Notes: a model not told the origin generated them from the sequence alone. Counted from the first letter of the stretch, positions 24,284 through 33,021 are shown. The stretch: 39,480 bases of DNA from Micromonospora qiuiae (GCF_016863555.1 NZ_BOPC01000001.1:1-39480), one strand, 5' to 3'. A program made the numbers and translations.

Positions 24284-24333
24284 AACTCTCCATGAGAGAG
24301 CACGCCAGAACTCTCCATGAGGGAGCACGCCAG
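24284..24333. repeat. Two tandem 25-bp repeats with palindromic cores, operator candidate
   Basis: The unit AACTCTCCATGAGrGAGCAC(GCCAG) occurs at 24284-24308 and 24309-24333, differing at one base. Each has a CTCTCCATGAGAG-type inverted repeat. They lie about 40 bp upstream of the Phd-like gene, overlapping its likely -35 region. Confidence 0.8.
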
Positions 24334-24411
24334 CCTGCCCGGCGACAGCACAAACGGTTCAGCTCGACAGGGCGCGGTAGGGCCAAGGTCGAGCCGCGAG
24401 CTCTGATCACC

Positions 24412-24440
24412 GGTCGTGGCTCGCCGCGGCGGCCACGACC
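24412..24440 (-). terminator. Hairpin downstream of helY
   Basis: GGTCGTGGC (24412-24420) and GCCACGACC (24432-24440) form a 9-bp stem with an 11-nt loop, 55 bp after the helY stop. There is no U-run. Confidence 0.45.
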
Positions 24441-24494
24441 CAGCGCGGCGGTGGCCGGGTCGGTCTTGAACGCCTCGACCGCAGCGCAGGCCGG

Positions 24495-27275
24495 TCAGGC
24501 CGGCGAGTGGTAGGCCAGCACGCCCCGGTTCACCGCGCCGATCGCCTGCCGCGCGGTGGCCCGCAGCTCGGTCGAGGCGCCGCCCGAGTCGGCCACCTGG
24601 CCGAGCAGGTCCACCACCTGCCGGGCCCACCGGACGAAGTCTCCTGCTGGCATCTCGCCGTCGAGTTCGTGCCCGCTGGCCAGCACCTTCGCCAACGCCT
24701 CGCCCCGGGTCCAGCGGTAGATCGGCCAGGCGAAGCCCAGGTCCGGCTCGCGGGTGACGGCCAGCCCCCGCGACGCCTCGTCGGCCTCGATTTCACTCCA
24801 CAGCTTCAGAGTCTCCTCGACCGCCTCGGCGACCGCGCCGCGCGGCAGCGACGCCCGCTCGTCGACGTCGCGGCGGGCCTCGAAGACCACCACGGAGACG
24901 GCGGCGGCCAACTCGGCCGGGGACAGCCCGTCCCAGACCCCCTGGCGCAGGCACTCCGCCACCAGCAGGTCGGCCTCCGTCCAGATCCGCCCGAGCATCC
25001 GACCGGCGTCGGTCACCGCGCCCTCGGCGGTGAGATAGCCGCGGGCGGTCAGCAGCGCGACGATCCGGTCAAAGGTACGCGCCAGAGAGCCCGTCCGGCC
25101 GGCCACCCGCTGGCGCAGCTCCTCGGTGTCCCGCTCCAGCCGGCGGCGGCGCTCCGCCCACCGGGCGTGCTCCTCCCGCTCCGGGCAGGCGTGGCAGGGG
25201 TGCCGCCGCAGCTCGGCCCGGAGCTGGGTGAGCTGGTGGTCCTCCCCCGACTGCCGGCCCCGGGAGCCCCGGCGGCTGTGGCGGTCCAGGCCGGTGCCGC
25301 TGACCTGCGCCGCCAGGTCGCGCCGGGCGGCCGGGTTACGGGGGTTGAAGTGCTTCGGCACCCGAATGCGGGCCAGCACCTCCGCCGGGGAGGTGAAGTC
25401 GCCGGGGCTGATCCGCCCGGCCCACCGGTCCTGGGTCAGCACCAGCGGACGGGGTTCGCTGAAGCCGCCGGCGGCCGGGTCGAGCACCACGGCCAGGCCG
25501 GCCCGCCGCCCGGACGGCACCCGGATCACGTCACCCACGCGCAGCCGCTCCAGCGACGCCACCGCCGCTGCCCGGCGCTGGCTCTGCCCCTGCCGGGCCA
25601 GCTCCCGTTCCCGGTCGGCGATGGCCACCCGCAACGCGAAGTACTCGTCGAAGTCACCGTGGTGGCAGGTCGCCTCCGCGCCGTACGCCTCGAGGGTTTC
25701 GGTGTTGCGCTGCACCTGCCGGGCCAGGCCGACCACCGACCGGTCCGCCTGGAACTGCGCGAACGAGGACTCCAGCAGGGCCCGCGCCGGCTCCGCGCCG
25801 ACGCTGCCGACCAGGTTCACCGCCATGTTGTACGAGGGCCGGAAGCTGGAGCGCAGCGGGTACGTGCGGGTGGAGGCGAGACCGGCCACGTGCCGAGGAT
25901 CGGTCTCCGGGGACCACACCACCACGGCGTGCCCCTCAATGTCGATGCCCCGGCGCCCGGCCCGCCCGGTGAGTTGGGTGTACTCCCCCGGCGTCAGGTC
26001 GACGTGCGCCTCGCCGTTGTACTTGACCAGCCGCTCCAGCACGACGCAGCGGGCCGGCATGTTGATGCCCAGGGCAAGGGTCTCGGTGGCGAAGACCGCC
26101 TTGACCAGCCCGCGGACGAACAGCTCCTCGACGACCTCCTTGAACGCCGGCAGCATCCCGGCATGGTGCGCGGCCAGCCCGCGCTCCAGACCGTCGAGCC
26201 ACTCCCAGTAGCCCAGCACCGACAGGTCCTCACCGGGGATGGTTGTCATCCGGGACTCCACCACCTGGCGGATTTCCGTCCGCTCCTCGTGCGAGGTCAG
26301 CCGCAGCCCGGCCGCCAGGCACTGCTGCACCGCCGCGTCGCAGCCGGCCCGGCTGAAGATGAACAGGATCGCCGGCAGCAGACCCTCGCGGTCCAGCCGG
26401 GCGACGATGTCCGGCCGCAGCGGCCCCCGCCAGCGCGGCCCCCGGCGCCCGACGCCCGGCCCGGCGAAGCGCCCCTCGCTCAGATCGAGGCGCCGCATCG
26501 TCTCCCGGGTGTAGCGCAGCAGCTCCGGGTGCACGTCGTGCTTGCGGGCGGCGTCGGCATCGTGGAACAGGTCGAACATCCGCCGGCCGACCAGCATGTG
26601 CTGCCACAGCGGCACCGGCCGGTGCTCGCTGACCACCACGCTGGTCTCGCCCCGCACCGTGATCAGCCAGTCCGCGAACTCCTCGGCGTTGGACACCGTG
26701 GCCGACAGCGACACCAGCGTCACCGAGGCGGGCAGGTGGATGATGACCTCCTCCCACACCCCGCCCCGGAACCGGTCGGCCAGGTAGTGCACCTCGTCCA
26801 TCACCACGTACGCCAGGCCCTCCAGGGTGGCCGAGCCGGCGTAGAGCATGTTGCGCAGCACTTCGGTGGTCATCACCACCACCGGGGCGTCGCCGTTGAT
26901 GGCGTTGTCGCCGGTGAGCAGCCCCACCTGGTCGGCACCGTACCGGTCGACCAGGTCGTGGTACTTCTGGTTCGACAGCGCCTTGATCGGGGTGGTGTAG
27001 AAGCACTTGCGGCGAGCGCCGTCGGTCGCCGCCGGCCGCCCGGGGGTACCGCGCAGCGCCAGGTGTACGGCGAACTCGCCGACCACGGTCTTGCCGGCCC
27101 CGGTCGGCGCGCACACCAGCACCCCGCTGCCCCGCTCCAGGGCCTGGCACGCCTCCCGTTGGAAGTCGTCGAGGTCGAACCCCAGGTCGGAGGTGAATTC
27201 TTCCAGCGCCGGAAACTGGGCGGCCTGGGCGGCCCGGCGGCGCGCCGCGGCATACCGCTCGGCGGGGCTCGACAT
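24495..27275 (-). CDS. helY: DEAD/DEAH-box RNA helicase HelY (Ski2/Mtr4-like)
   Basis: This 926-residue helicase has Walker A APTGAGKT, Walker B DEVH (VVMDEVHYLADRF), motif III SATVSN, and helicase C-terminal motifs TETLALGINMP and QLTGRAGRRG. A C-terminal region of about 400 residues resembles the rRNA-processing arch and DSHCT domain. Mycobacterial HelY (about 900 residues) is the closest known relative, and the neighbouring tatC, tatA, pafB and pafC genes are in the same order there. ATG 27275 is chosen because -10 box TAATCT ends seven bases upstream (leaderless); a longer frame to 27329 lacks support. Role: probably RNA or ribosome metabolism. Confidence 0.93.
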   Translation of the reverse strand: MSSPAERYAAARRRAAQAAQFPALEEFTSDLGFDLDDFQREACQALERGSGVLVCAPTGAGKTVVGEFAVHLALRGTPGRPAATDGARRKCFYTTPIKALSNQKYHDLVDRYGADQVGLLTGDNAINGDAPVVVMTTEVLRNMLYAGSATLEGLAYVVMDEVHYLADRFRGGVWEEVIIHLPASVTLVSLSATVSNAEEFADWLITVRGETSVVVSEHRPVPLWQHMLVGRRMFDLFHDADAARKHDVHPELLRYTRETMRRLDLSEGRFAGPGVGRRGPRWRGPLRPDIVARLDREGLLPAILFIFSRAGCDAAVQQCLAAGLRLTSHEERTEIRQVVESRMTTIPGEDLSVLGYWEWLDGLERGLAAHHAGMLPAFKEVVEELFVRGLVKAVFATETLALGINMPARCVVLERLVKYNGEAHVDLTPGEYTQLTGRAGRRGIDIEGHAVVVWSPETDPRHVAGLASTRTYPLRSSFRPSYNMAVNLVGSVGAEPARALLESSFAQFQADRSVVGLARQVQRNTETLEAYGAEATCHHGDFDEYFALRVAIADRERELARQGQSQRRAAAVASLERLRVGDVIRVPSGRRAGLAVVLDPAAGGFSEPRPLVLTQDRWAGRISPGDFTSPAEVLARIRVPKHFNPRNPAARRDLAAQVSGTGLDRHSRRGSRGRQSGEDHQLTQLRAELRRHPCHACPEREEHARWAERRRRLERDTEELRQRVAGRTGSLARTFDRIVALLTARGYLTAEGAVTDAGRMLGRIWTEADLLVAECLRQGVWDGLSPAELAAAVSVVVFEARRDVDERASLPRGAVAEAVEETLKLWSEIEADEASRGLAVTREPDLGFAWPIYRWTRGEALAKVLASGHELDGEMPAGDFVRWARQVVDLLGQVADSGGASTELRATARQAIGAVNRGVLAYHSPA

Positions 27276-27361
27276 GTCACCAAGATTAGTGCGTGCCGTC
27301 GGCCGGCACCCGGCAAGGCCATCCGCCAAGGCGACCGGAGCGGGTCGGTAGGGTGCACGAC
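27276..27361. promoter_or_regulatory. Divergent leaderless promoters, helY and HAD gene
   Basis: Leftward: TAATCT (27288-27283), seven bases, then ATG 27275. Rightward: TAGGGT (27349-27354), seven bases, then GTG 27362. Neither gene has a Shine-Dalgarno, and all control sequence lies in this 86-bp gap. Confidence 0.6.
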
Positions 27362-28120
27362 GTGCCGGATCATGCCGAACCGACCGACGCAGTACGCGGC
27401 GCTGCCGCCCAGCCGGGCCCGTCCCGCCGGCCCGTGCAGGCGGTGCTGCTCGACTTCCACGGCACGCTCGCCCAGGTGGAGGAGCCCCGTGACTGGGTGC
27501 TGGCCGCCGCGGCGACGTGCGGCGTGCAGCTGGACCGGGTCCGCGCCACCGCGCTGGCCGACCGGCTGCTCACCGCCGGGCGGGCCGGTGGTCCGCTACC
27601 CGCCCGGGTACCCCCGAGGCTGGCCGAACTCTGGGCCGATCGGGACCTCTACCAACACGCCCACCGGGACGCCTACACCGGGTTGGCCGCGACGGTCGAC
27701 GCCGGCATCGAGGGCTTCGCCGAGGCGCTCTACGAGCGCGTACTGGTGCCGGAGGGCTGGGTGCTCTATCCGGACACCGCACCCACTCTCGCCGCGCTGC
27801 GCGAGGCCGGGGTGCGGGTGGCCGTGGTGAGCAACATCGGCTTCGACATCCGGCCGATCTTCGACGCCTGGGGTCTGACCGACCTGGTCGACGCCTTCGT
27901 GCTGTCGTACGAGGTGGGTCGCTGCAAGCCGGATCCGGCGATCTTCTGGCGAGCCTGCGGCATGCTCGGCGTCGACCCGGAGCAGGCGCTGATGGTCGGC
28001 GACACTCCCGCCGACGCCGGCGCGGTCGCGGCTGGCTGCGCCGTACTGGTCCTGCCCGCCGCCGACCCCGGCCGCCCCAACGGCCTCGGCTCCATCCTCG
28101 ACCTCACCCACCGCCCCTGA
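27362..28120 (+). CDS. HAD-family hydrolase
   Basis: This 252-residue haloacid dehalogenase-type phosphatase has motif I DFHGTL (nucleophile Asp of LLDFHGT near residue 28), motif II VVSN, motif III Lys in CKPDP and motif IV MVGDTPADAGA. The cap is helical, between motifs I and II, as in subfamily IA. The substrate is unknown. GTG 27362 lies seven bases after TAGGGT, supporting a leaderless start; GTG 27353 in the same frame would overlap the -10 box. It is divergent from helY and convergent with the lipid-kinase gene, with a palindromic element between them. Confidence 0.9.
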   Translation: MPDHAEPTDAVRGAAAQPGPSRRPVQAVLLDFHGTLAQVEEPRDWVLAAAATCGVQLDRVRATALADRLLTAGRAGGPLPARVPPRLAELWADRDLYQHAHRDAYTGLAATVDAGIEGFAEALYERVLVPEGWVLYPDTAPTLAALREAGVRVAVVSNIGFDIRPIFDAWGLTDLVDAFVLSYEVGRCKPDPAIFWRACGMLGVDPEQALMVGDTPADAGAVAAGCAVLVLPAADPGRPNGLGSILDLTHRP

Positions 28121-28142
28121 CCCCTCTCCCCCCTTTCGCTCG

Positions 28143-28212
28143 CGATCTTGCACTTTTGGTCGCGGGTATGGGGTGGTTCGCGGCTTACGCCCCGACAATA
28201 AGTGCAAGATCG
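28143..28212. repeat. GATCTTGCACTT palindromic element, copy 1
   Basis: CGATCTTGCACTT (28143-28155) pairs with AAGTGCAAGATCG (28200-28212); a second inner stem TGGTCG (28157-28162) matches CGACAA at 28193-28198 with one mismatch. The centre is about 30 nt of unrelated sequence. It lies between the convergent HAD and lipid-kinase genes, where it could terminate both. A relative lies at 33092-33165. Confidence 0.85.
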
Positions 28213-28238
28213 GCGCGCGCTTGGAGGGGAAGGCGCAG

Positions 28239-29171
28239 TCAGCGCAGGAGGTGCAGGGCGGCGGGGGTGGCGGTGATGGTCACCGGGAGGGGGAGGGAGC
28301 GTTCCCCGTCGGCGTAGGTGGTGATGCCGGCGGCGGCGACGGTGACGGTGCGGGCGCGGTAGGTGCGCACCAGCGGGTGGGTGATGTGGGTGCCGGCGTA
28401 GATGCGCGGCTTGACCCGGATCAGCGTACGGCGGTTGAACCGGCCGCCGACCACCACGTCGAGCAGACCGTCGGTCGGGTCCGCGTGCGGGCAGATCTGC
28501 ATGCCGCCGCCGTAGCTGCCGCCGTTGCCGACCGCCACCAGTACCGCCTCGACCTCGACGCGCTCGCCGTCGAGGGTGAGGGTGTACCGGCGCGGGCGCA
28601 GCCGGACCAGTTCCGCCAGGATGGCCAGGTCGTAGCGGCGGGGGCCGCGCGGCCAGCGCATCCGGTTGGCCCGCTCGTTGACGATGGCGTCGAAGCCGGC
28701 CGCGAGGACCGCACCGTACCAGCGGACCGTGCCGTCGGCGCCGGTCATCCGGGCCAGGTCGACCGGTTGGCTGCGCCCCTGCCGCAGCGCCGCCGCGATG
28801 ACCTCCACCGCCGCCCGGGGCTCAGCCGGAAAACCGGTCTCGACGGCGAAGTCGTTGCCGGTGCCGGCCGGCACCGGCCCGAACGGCACACTGCTGCCGG
28901 CGACCGCCTGCATCGCCCGGTGCACCGTGCCGTCACCGCCCACCGCGATCAGCGCGGAGGCGCCCCCGGCGACGGCGGCCTGGCAGGCCGCCTCCGCCTC
29001 GTCCGCGCTGCCCGCAGCCAGCAACCGCACCGGCCGCCCGGCGGTCGAGAGCCGCTCCAACAGGTCCGGCAGCAGTCCCCGGTACCGGCCGCGCCCGGCG
29101 GTCGGGTTGGCCAACACGGCGACGGGTCCGTCGGCCGGCACAGCACCGGAAAGATGATCGTCTGCGGTCAC
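28239..29171 (-). CDS. Diacylglycerol kinase-like lipid kinase
   Basis: This 310-residue protein of the DAGK catalytic family phosphorylates a lipid (diacylglycerol or a related substrate) with ATP. Motifs: NPTAGRGRY near the start, GGDGTVHRA (nucleotide loop) and PAGTGNDFAVETG. A beta-sandwich C-terminal domain follows (LDGERVEVEAVLVAVGN onward). GTG 29171 lies exactly seven bases after TAGCGT (29184-29179) and has no Shine-Dalgarno; a GTG at 29180 overlaps that box. It is separated from tatC by a double-hairpin terminator, so it is its own transcription unit. Confidence 0.9.
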   Translation of the reverse strand: MTADDHLSGAVPADGPVAVLANPTAGRGRYRGLLPDLLERLSTAGRPVRLLAAGSADEAEAACQAAVAGGASALIAVGGDGTVHRAMQAVAGSSVPFGPVPAGTGNDFAVETGFPAEPRAAVEVIAAALRQGRSQPVDLARMTGADGTVRWYGAVLAAGFDAIVNERANRMRWPRGPRRYDLAILAELVRLRPRRYTLTLDGERVEVEAVLVAVGNGGSYGGGMQICPHADPTDGLLDVVVGGRFNRRTLIRVKPRIYAGTHITHPLVRTYRARTVTVAAAGITTYADGERSLPLPVTITATPAALHLLR

Positions 29172-29178
29172 GGCGAGC

Positions 29179-29184
29179 ACGCTA
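29179..29184 (-). promoter_or_regulatory. -10 box (TAGCGT) of leaderless lipid-kinase mRNA
   Basis: TAGCGT ends seven bases before GTG 29171 on the minus strand. Confidence 0.55.
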
Positions 29185-29221
29185 CCCGCCGGTCCGCCGG
29201 CCCTGTCCAGTTGGCGGAAAG

Positions 29222-29286
29222 GAAAAATTCGCGCCGTGTGGGGCTGCCACACCGACGGACGCCGCCCCGGCGGGGCGGCGTCCGTC
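29222..29286 (-). terminator. Double-hairpin terminator of the tatA-tatC unit
   Basis: A perfect 15-bp stem, GACGGACGCCGCCCC (29254-29268) with GGGGCGGCGTCCGTC (29272-29286), is followed on the minus strand by a second hairpin, GTGTGGCAGCCCCACAC (about 29253-29236), and a run of T at 29227-29223. It lies just after the tatC stop. Confidence 0.85.
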
Positions 29287-29300
29287 GCAGTCGGGACCGG

Positions 29301-30251
29301 TCAGGTCACGTCGTCGTAGCGGCGTTCGATCGGCTTGGGGGCGGGCACCGGCTCCGGGGCGTCGATCGGGCCGGCGCTGTCGACCGGCTGCCCCGCCGTC
29401 ACCGGCTCCCGGTCGAACTCCAGCGGGGAGGCCTCGTCGTCGTCGATGCCGGCGTAGATCTCCTTGCCGCGTCCCTTGCGCTTGTCGTTGAGGAACGCCA
29501 CCCCGACCGCGATGAAGTAGAGCAGGCACAGGCAGAGCGCCAGCAGCGTCATGCCGAACGGACCCGGGTCCGGGGTGGCCACCGCCGCGAACGCGAAGCA
29601 GATGAAGACCACGACCCGCCACCAGCCGAGCAGCCGCCGGGCGCTCACCACCCCGGTGAAGTTGAGCATCAGCAGGGTGAGCGGGAACTCGAACGCCACC
29701 CCGAAGAGCAGGATCATGGTGGTGACGAAGGAGATGTAGCGGGTGACCTCAAGCTGCGAGTCGGTGCCCGTGACCCCGGCATCCAGCAGGAACGCCAGGC
29801 CCTTGTCCACGACGAAGAAGGCGAGCACCGCGCCAGCGGCGAACAGGGGTGCCGCGATCGCGACGAAGACGTACGCCCATTTGCGCTCGTTGCGGTGCAG
29901 ACCGGGTGCGATGAACGCCCACAGCTGGTAGAGCCAGACCGGCGCACCGATGATCAACCCGATCCAGAGCGCCAGCTTGAGCTTGAGGATGAAGCCGTCG
30001 GCGGGTGCGAGCATCAGGAACTTCTGGCACTTGCCGTCGACCATCATGCCGGGCAGCCGGCAGTACGGCTGGCTCAGCAGCTCGAATGCCGGCTGGGCGA
30101 GCAGGTAACCGCCGATCAGCCCGACCACGATCGCCGCAGATGCGCGGAACAACCGGGTGCGCAGCTCGCGGAAGTGCTCGATGAGAGTCATCGAGCCGTC
30201 GGCGGCCCGCTCGAAGTTGCTCGAGCCACGCTTACGGAGACCGAAGGCCAC
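29301..30251 (-). CDS. tatC: Sec-independent protein translocase TatC
   Basis: This 316-residue membrane receptor of the twin-arginine pathway binds the RR signal and recruits TatA. It has six hydrophobic segments, beginning with MTLIEHFRELRTRLF, the conserved N-terminal TatC motif at about 21-35 that carries the signal-binding Glu, followed by ASAAIVVGLIGGYLL. The C-terminal 60 residues are charged and Pro-rich, longer than in E. coli but usual in actinomycetes. The GTG start at 30251 lies 18 bp after the tatA stop. Likely clients in this window are the Rieske protein and the serine hydrolase. Confidence 0.96.
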   Translation of the reverse strand: MAFGLRKRGSSNFERAADGSMTLIEHFRELRTRLFRASAAIVVGLIGGYLLAQPAFELLSQPYCRLPGMMVDGKCQKFLMLAPADGFILKLKLALWIGLIIGAPVWLYQLWAFIAPGLHRNERKWAYVFVAIAAPLFAAGAVLAFFVVDKGLAFLLDAGVTGTDSQLEVTRYISFVTTMILLFGVAFEFPLTLLMLNFTGVVSARRLLGWWRVVVFICFAFAAVATPDPGPFGMTLLALCLCLLYFIAVGVAFLNDKRKGRGKEIYAGIDDDEASPLEFDREPVTAGQPVDSAGPIDAPEPVPAPKPIERRYDDVT

Positions 30252-30269
30252 GATGGTCGGGCCCTTCGC

Positions 30270-30554
30270 TCAGTTGTCGCGGACGCGCTGCACCGGGTCG
30301 ACGACCGGCTGCTGCACCGTGCCCTGGTACGGCTGCTGCTGCGCCTGCTGCGGCGGAAGAGGCTGGTAGCCGGCCTGCGCGTCCGCCTTCTCGGCGAGGT
30401 CGCGGTCGTCATCGGCCAGGCTCTTGGTCTCAGCCTTGATGATGCGCAGCGACCGGCCCAGGGAACGCGCCGCGTCGGGGAGCCGTTTCGCGCCGAACAG
30501 CAGAATCAGCACGACCACGAGTACGGCGATGTGCCAGGGCCTGAGGGCACCCAT
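30270..30554 (-). CDS. tatA: Sec-independent protein translocase TatA
   Basis: The product is the 94-residue pore-forming subunit. One membrane segment (7-20, WHIAVLVVVLILLFG) is followed by the FGAKRLPDAARSLGRSLRIIKAE amphipathic helix, the TatA/E hallmark. An acidic stretch and a Gln/Pro-rich tail (65-94) come next. ATG 30554 has CTGGAG upstream. It sits directly before tatC, giving the tatAC order of actinobacteria; tatB is not in this window. Confidence 0.96.
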   Translation of the reverse strand: MGALRPWHIAVLVVVLILLFGAKRLPDAARSLGRSLRIIKAETKSLADDDRDLAEKADAQAGYQPLPPQQAQQQPYQGTVQQPVVDPVQRVRDN

Positions 30555-30597
30555 GTGAAGCTCCAGTCGGTTGTGCCAACGAGGTGTTCCGCAGCCC

Positions 30598-30625
30598 ATC
30601 GTACGTGTGCCCAGGGCCGCTGCCA
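30598..30625 (-). promoter_or_regulatory. Possible tatA promoter, TGGCAG-16-TACGAT
   Basis: TGGCAG (30625-30620) and TACGAT (30603-30598) are 16 bp apart on the minus strand. The start would give a leader of about 37 nt that includes the tatA Shine-Dalgarno. No other motif stands out in the 216-bp gap 30555-30770 except the palindrome ACCGGTACCGGT near 30645. Confidence 0.4.
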
Positions 30626-30770
30626 CCCGCCGGAACCGTGGTGACCGGTACCGGTGGGTGAAGTCTCGACCAACCGCGAGCGTCCCGTCAACCGGTCTGC
30701 TGGATCTTCGTAGCCGAAACCGGACCACATCGCCTGGTCAGCCAGCGGTCGTTCGCCGCCGAGCCGGCAG

Positions 30771-31019
30771 TCAGCCGCCGCGTCGGGCGCGGATCAGGGC
30801 GAGCCGCTGCTCGGTGGTCGTCAGCCGGCTCTGCAGCCCTTCGGCCTGCTGCTGGAGGCTCTCCGCGGCAGCGCGCAGCGCCATCGCCTCGTCGGCGCGT
30901 CGATGCAGCTTGAGCACCGCCCGGCGCAGCTGGGGCAGCCGAGCCAGCACGGGTCGGACCGCCAGCACGAGCACGACCAACGGCACCAGCACCAGCGCGA
31001 GCACGATCCACTTCAGCAC
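30771..31019 (-). CDS. Small single-pass membrane protein with coiled coil
   Basis: This 82-residue protein has an N-terminal membrane segment (WIVLALVLVPLVVLVLAV) followed by a helical, Gln/Arg/Leu-rich coiled coil (about 45-78, AESLQQQAEGLQSRLTTTEQR). I do not recognise a family; it is conserved in location between pafC and tatA in my reading of related genomes, which I cannot check. GTG 31019 lies seven bases after TAGGCT (31032-31027), a -10 box that overlaps the pafC stop codon; GTG 31025 would add two residues but has no ribosome site. Confidence 0.75.
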   Translation of the reverse strand: MLKWIVLALVLVPLVVLVLAVRPVLARLPQLRRAVLKLHRRADEAMALRAAAESLQQQAEGLQSRLTTTEQRLALIRARRGG

Positions 31020-31026
31020 GGCCACC

Positions 31027-31032
31027 AGCCTA
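31027..31032 (-). promoter_or_regulatory. -10 box (TAGGCT) overlapping the pafC stop codon
   Basis: The TAG of the pafC stop (31032-31030) is the start of TAGGCT, which ends seven bases before GTG 31019. It would give the small membrane protein its own leaderless transcript inside the paf-tat cluster. Confidence 0.5.
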
Positions 31033-32028
31033 CTGCCTGACCGTGGCCGCCGCCGGGTCCGCGCCGGGCGGCACCGGCGTCGCGTACGCGTCCAGCGCCG
31101 CCACCGCCGCGTCCCGGACCTGTTCGGCCAGCTCCGCCGGGGCGACGACGGTGACGTCCGGGCCCAGGCCGAGCACGAACCGCCGCGCCCAGCTCAAATC
31201 CGTGACGCGCAGCGACACCACCCACTGCTCGCCGTCGGACTCGACCCGCTCACAGGGGTAGTACTCGGTGATCCAGCGCTCGCCCCGGCCGATCCGCAGC
31301 GTGATCAGCGGCAGGTCCGGCGCCGGCCGGAACACCCCCTCGCTCAGGTCCTGCGGGTGGGCCTGCGGGGGCACCACGGCCGGCTCGTCCAGCTCGGTGA
31401 CGGCATCGATCCGGTCGGCCCGGAACAGCCGCACCGCCTCGGCCCGTCGGCACCACGCCTCCACGTACGTCCGGCCGCCGACCAGCAGCATCCGCAGCGG
31501 ATCGATCACGCGCTCGGTGGTCTCGTCCCGGGCCAGCGTGTAGTAGGTGATCCGCAACGCGCGCCCGCCCTCCACCGCGGCGCGCAGCTGCTCCACCCGG
31601 CCGGCGTCGCCGGGCAGCCGCACCTCCACCGGGGCGGCGACCAGGTCACCAGCCGCGTCCTCGATCTTCGCGAGGGCCCGTTCGACGGCGTCCCGGTTCG
31701 CCACGCCCGGCGCCTCGGCCAGCATCCGCAACGCCACCGCCAGGGCGAGCGCCTCGTCCGGCGTGAGCCGCAGCGGGCGGTCGATGCCGGCGTCGTAGGT
31801 GATCGTCACCCGGTCACCGTCGAAGGCCATGTCGATCAGGTCACCCGGGCCGTAGCCGGGCAGCCCGCACACCCACAACAACTCCAGGTCTTCGCGCAAC
31901 TGCCGCTCGGTGACGCCCAGATCGCCGGCCGCCTCGGCGATCTCGATCCCCGGCCGGGCGAGTAGGTACGGCACCAGGTTGAGCAGCCGGGCCAGCCGGT
32001 CGGCGGACGTGCGCGACCCCGCTTTCAT
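31030..32028 (-). CDS. pafC: WYL-domain transcription factor PafC
   Basis: This 332-residue DNA-binding protein pairs with PafB. It has an N-terminal winged HTH (RLARLLNLVPYLLARPGIEIAEAAGDLGVTERQLREDLELLW), a WYL domain in the middle (ITYYTLARDETTERVIDPLRMLLVGGRTYVEAWC) and a WCX C-terminal domain. In mycobacteria PafBC is a heterodimeric activator of the LexA-independent DNA damage response. ATG 32028 overlaps the pafB stop by four bases. The protein is not needed for pupylation itself despite the name. Confidence 0.94.
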   Translation of the reverse strand: MKAGSRTSADRLARLLNLVPYLLARPGIEIAEAAGDLGVTERQLREDLELLWVCGLPGYGPGDLIDMAFDGDRVTITYDAGIDRPLRLTPDEALALAVALRMLAEAPGVANRDAVERALAKIEDAAGDLVAAPVEVRLPGDAGRVEQLRAAVEGGRALRITYYTLARDETTERVIDPLRMLLVGGRTYVEAWCRRAEAVRLFRADRIDAVTELDEPAVVPPQAHPQDLSEGVFRPAPDLPLITLRIGRGERWITEYYPCERVESDGEQWVVSLRVTDLSWARRFVLGLGPDVTVVAPAELAEQVRDAAVAALDAYATPVPPGADPAAATVRQ

Positions 32029-33014
32029 CGGGCCGCCGCCAGGGCCTCGTGCCGGGTGGCGATCTCCTTGAGCCGTTGGATGACCGCCTCGCGTACCTCT
32101 GGTGGGTCGAGCACCTGCACGTCGGGGCCGTAACCCACGAGATGCCTGGCGAGGGAGCAGGCGTCGGCGTACGGCAGGACCAGCCGGTCGGCCTCCGACC
32201 CGGCGGTGATCTCCACCGCCCAGCGGCGCAGCCCGGCGGCCCGTCCCGGAGCGACCAGCACGGTTGCCCGGCCGGCGCGCTCGACCGGGCCGGACCAGCG
32301 GGCCACATGGCTGATCAGATCGACTCCGACCGGCGGCTGGTAACCGCCCGCCGCGCCGGTGACCCGGACCGGGCCGACCACCCGGGACAGCCGGAAGCAG
32401 CGGGTGGAGTCGCGGTCCAGGTCGTGGCCGACCACATACCACCGGCCCCGCCAGCAGACCACGCCCCACGGTTGCAGCCGGCGCCCGTCGGGCGCGTCCC
32501 GGTCCGGCACCCGGTAGTCGAAGCGCACCTCACGCCGGTCCCGGGCGGCGGCGGTCAGCGGCGCGAACGCCGGGTCCACCGTGACCATCGGCTCCAGACC
32601 GAGCGTGGCCTGCGGGTCCACATCCACCCCGGCGGCGCGCAGCTTCGCCAGCCCGGACGACGCCGCGGCGGCGAGCCCGGCGTGTTGCCACAGCCGAGCG
32701 GCGATGCCGACCGCAGCGGCCTCGTCGGGCTTGAGCGGGATGTCGGGCAGCGCATACTCCCGGCGGGCGATCCGGTAGCCGGGCTCGACGTCGAAGACGC
32801 TCGCTGTCCCCGTCTCCAGCGGCACGCCCAGTTCTCGCAGCTCGGCCTTGTCCCGTTCGAACTTGCGCTGGAACGCCTCGTGCTCGCGGGCGTCGTCCGG
32901 GTCGTGCTCGTAACCAGGCACGGTCGCGGCGATCTGCGCGGCGGTCAGGAACCGCCGCGTGGACAGCAGGCAGATCACCAGGTTGACCAGGCGTTCGGTG
33001 CGACTGCGCGACAC
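32025..33014 (-). CDS. pafB: WYL-domain transcription factor PafB
   Basis: This 329-residue partner of PafC has an HTH at the N-terminus (TERLVNLVICLLSTRRFLTAAQIAATVPGY), a WYL domain (VRFDYRVPDRDAPDGRRLQPWGVVCWRGRWYVVGHDLDR) and a WCX-like end. It is cotranscribed with pafC with an ATGA overlap. GTG 33014 is preceded by TAGCGT (33027-33022) at exactly seven bases and has no ribosome site, so the mRNA is probably leaderless; the longer frame upstream crosses a palindromic element and is not coding. It is not adjacent to pafA here: a DUF3866 gene and a small membrane protein gene intervene. Confidence 0.94.
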   Translation of the reverse strand: MSRSRTERLVNLVICLLSTRRFLTAAQIAATVPGYEHDPDDAREHEAFQRKFERDKAELRELGVPLETGTASVFDVEPGYRIARREYALPDIPLKPDEAAAVGIAARLWQHAGLAAAASSGLAKLRAAGVDVDPQATLGLEPMVTVDPAFAPLTAAARDRREVRFDYRVPDRDAPDGRRLQPWGVVCWRGRWYVVGHDLDRDSTRCFRLSRVVGPVRVTGAAGGYQPPVGVDLISHVARWSGPVERAGRATVLVAPGRAAGLRRWAVEITAGSEADRLVLPYADACSLARHLVGYGPDVQVLDPPEVREAVIQRLKEIATRHEALAAAR

Positions 33015-33021
33015 CCCGTAG

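Noticed and set aside
24507..27830. An 1107-codon rightward frame opposite helY
   Set aside because: Antisense open frames of this size are common in very high-GC genes; the translation is low-complexity and the leftward frame has clear helicase motifs.
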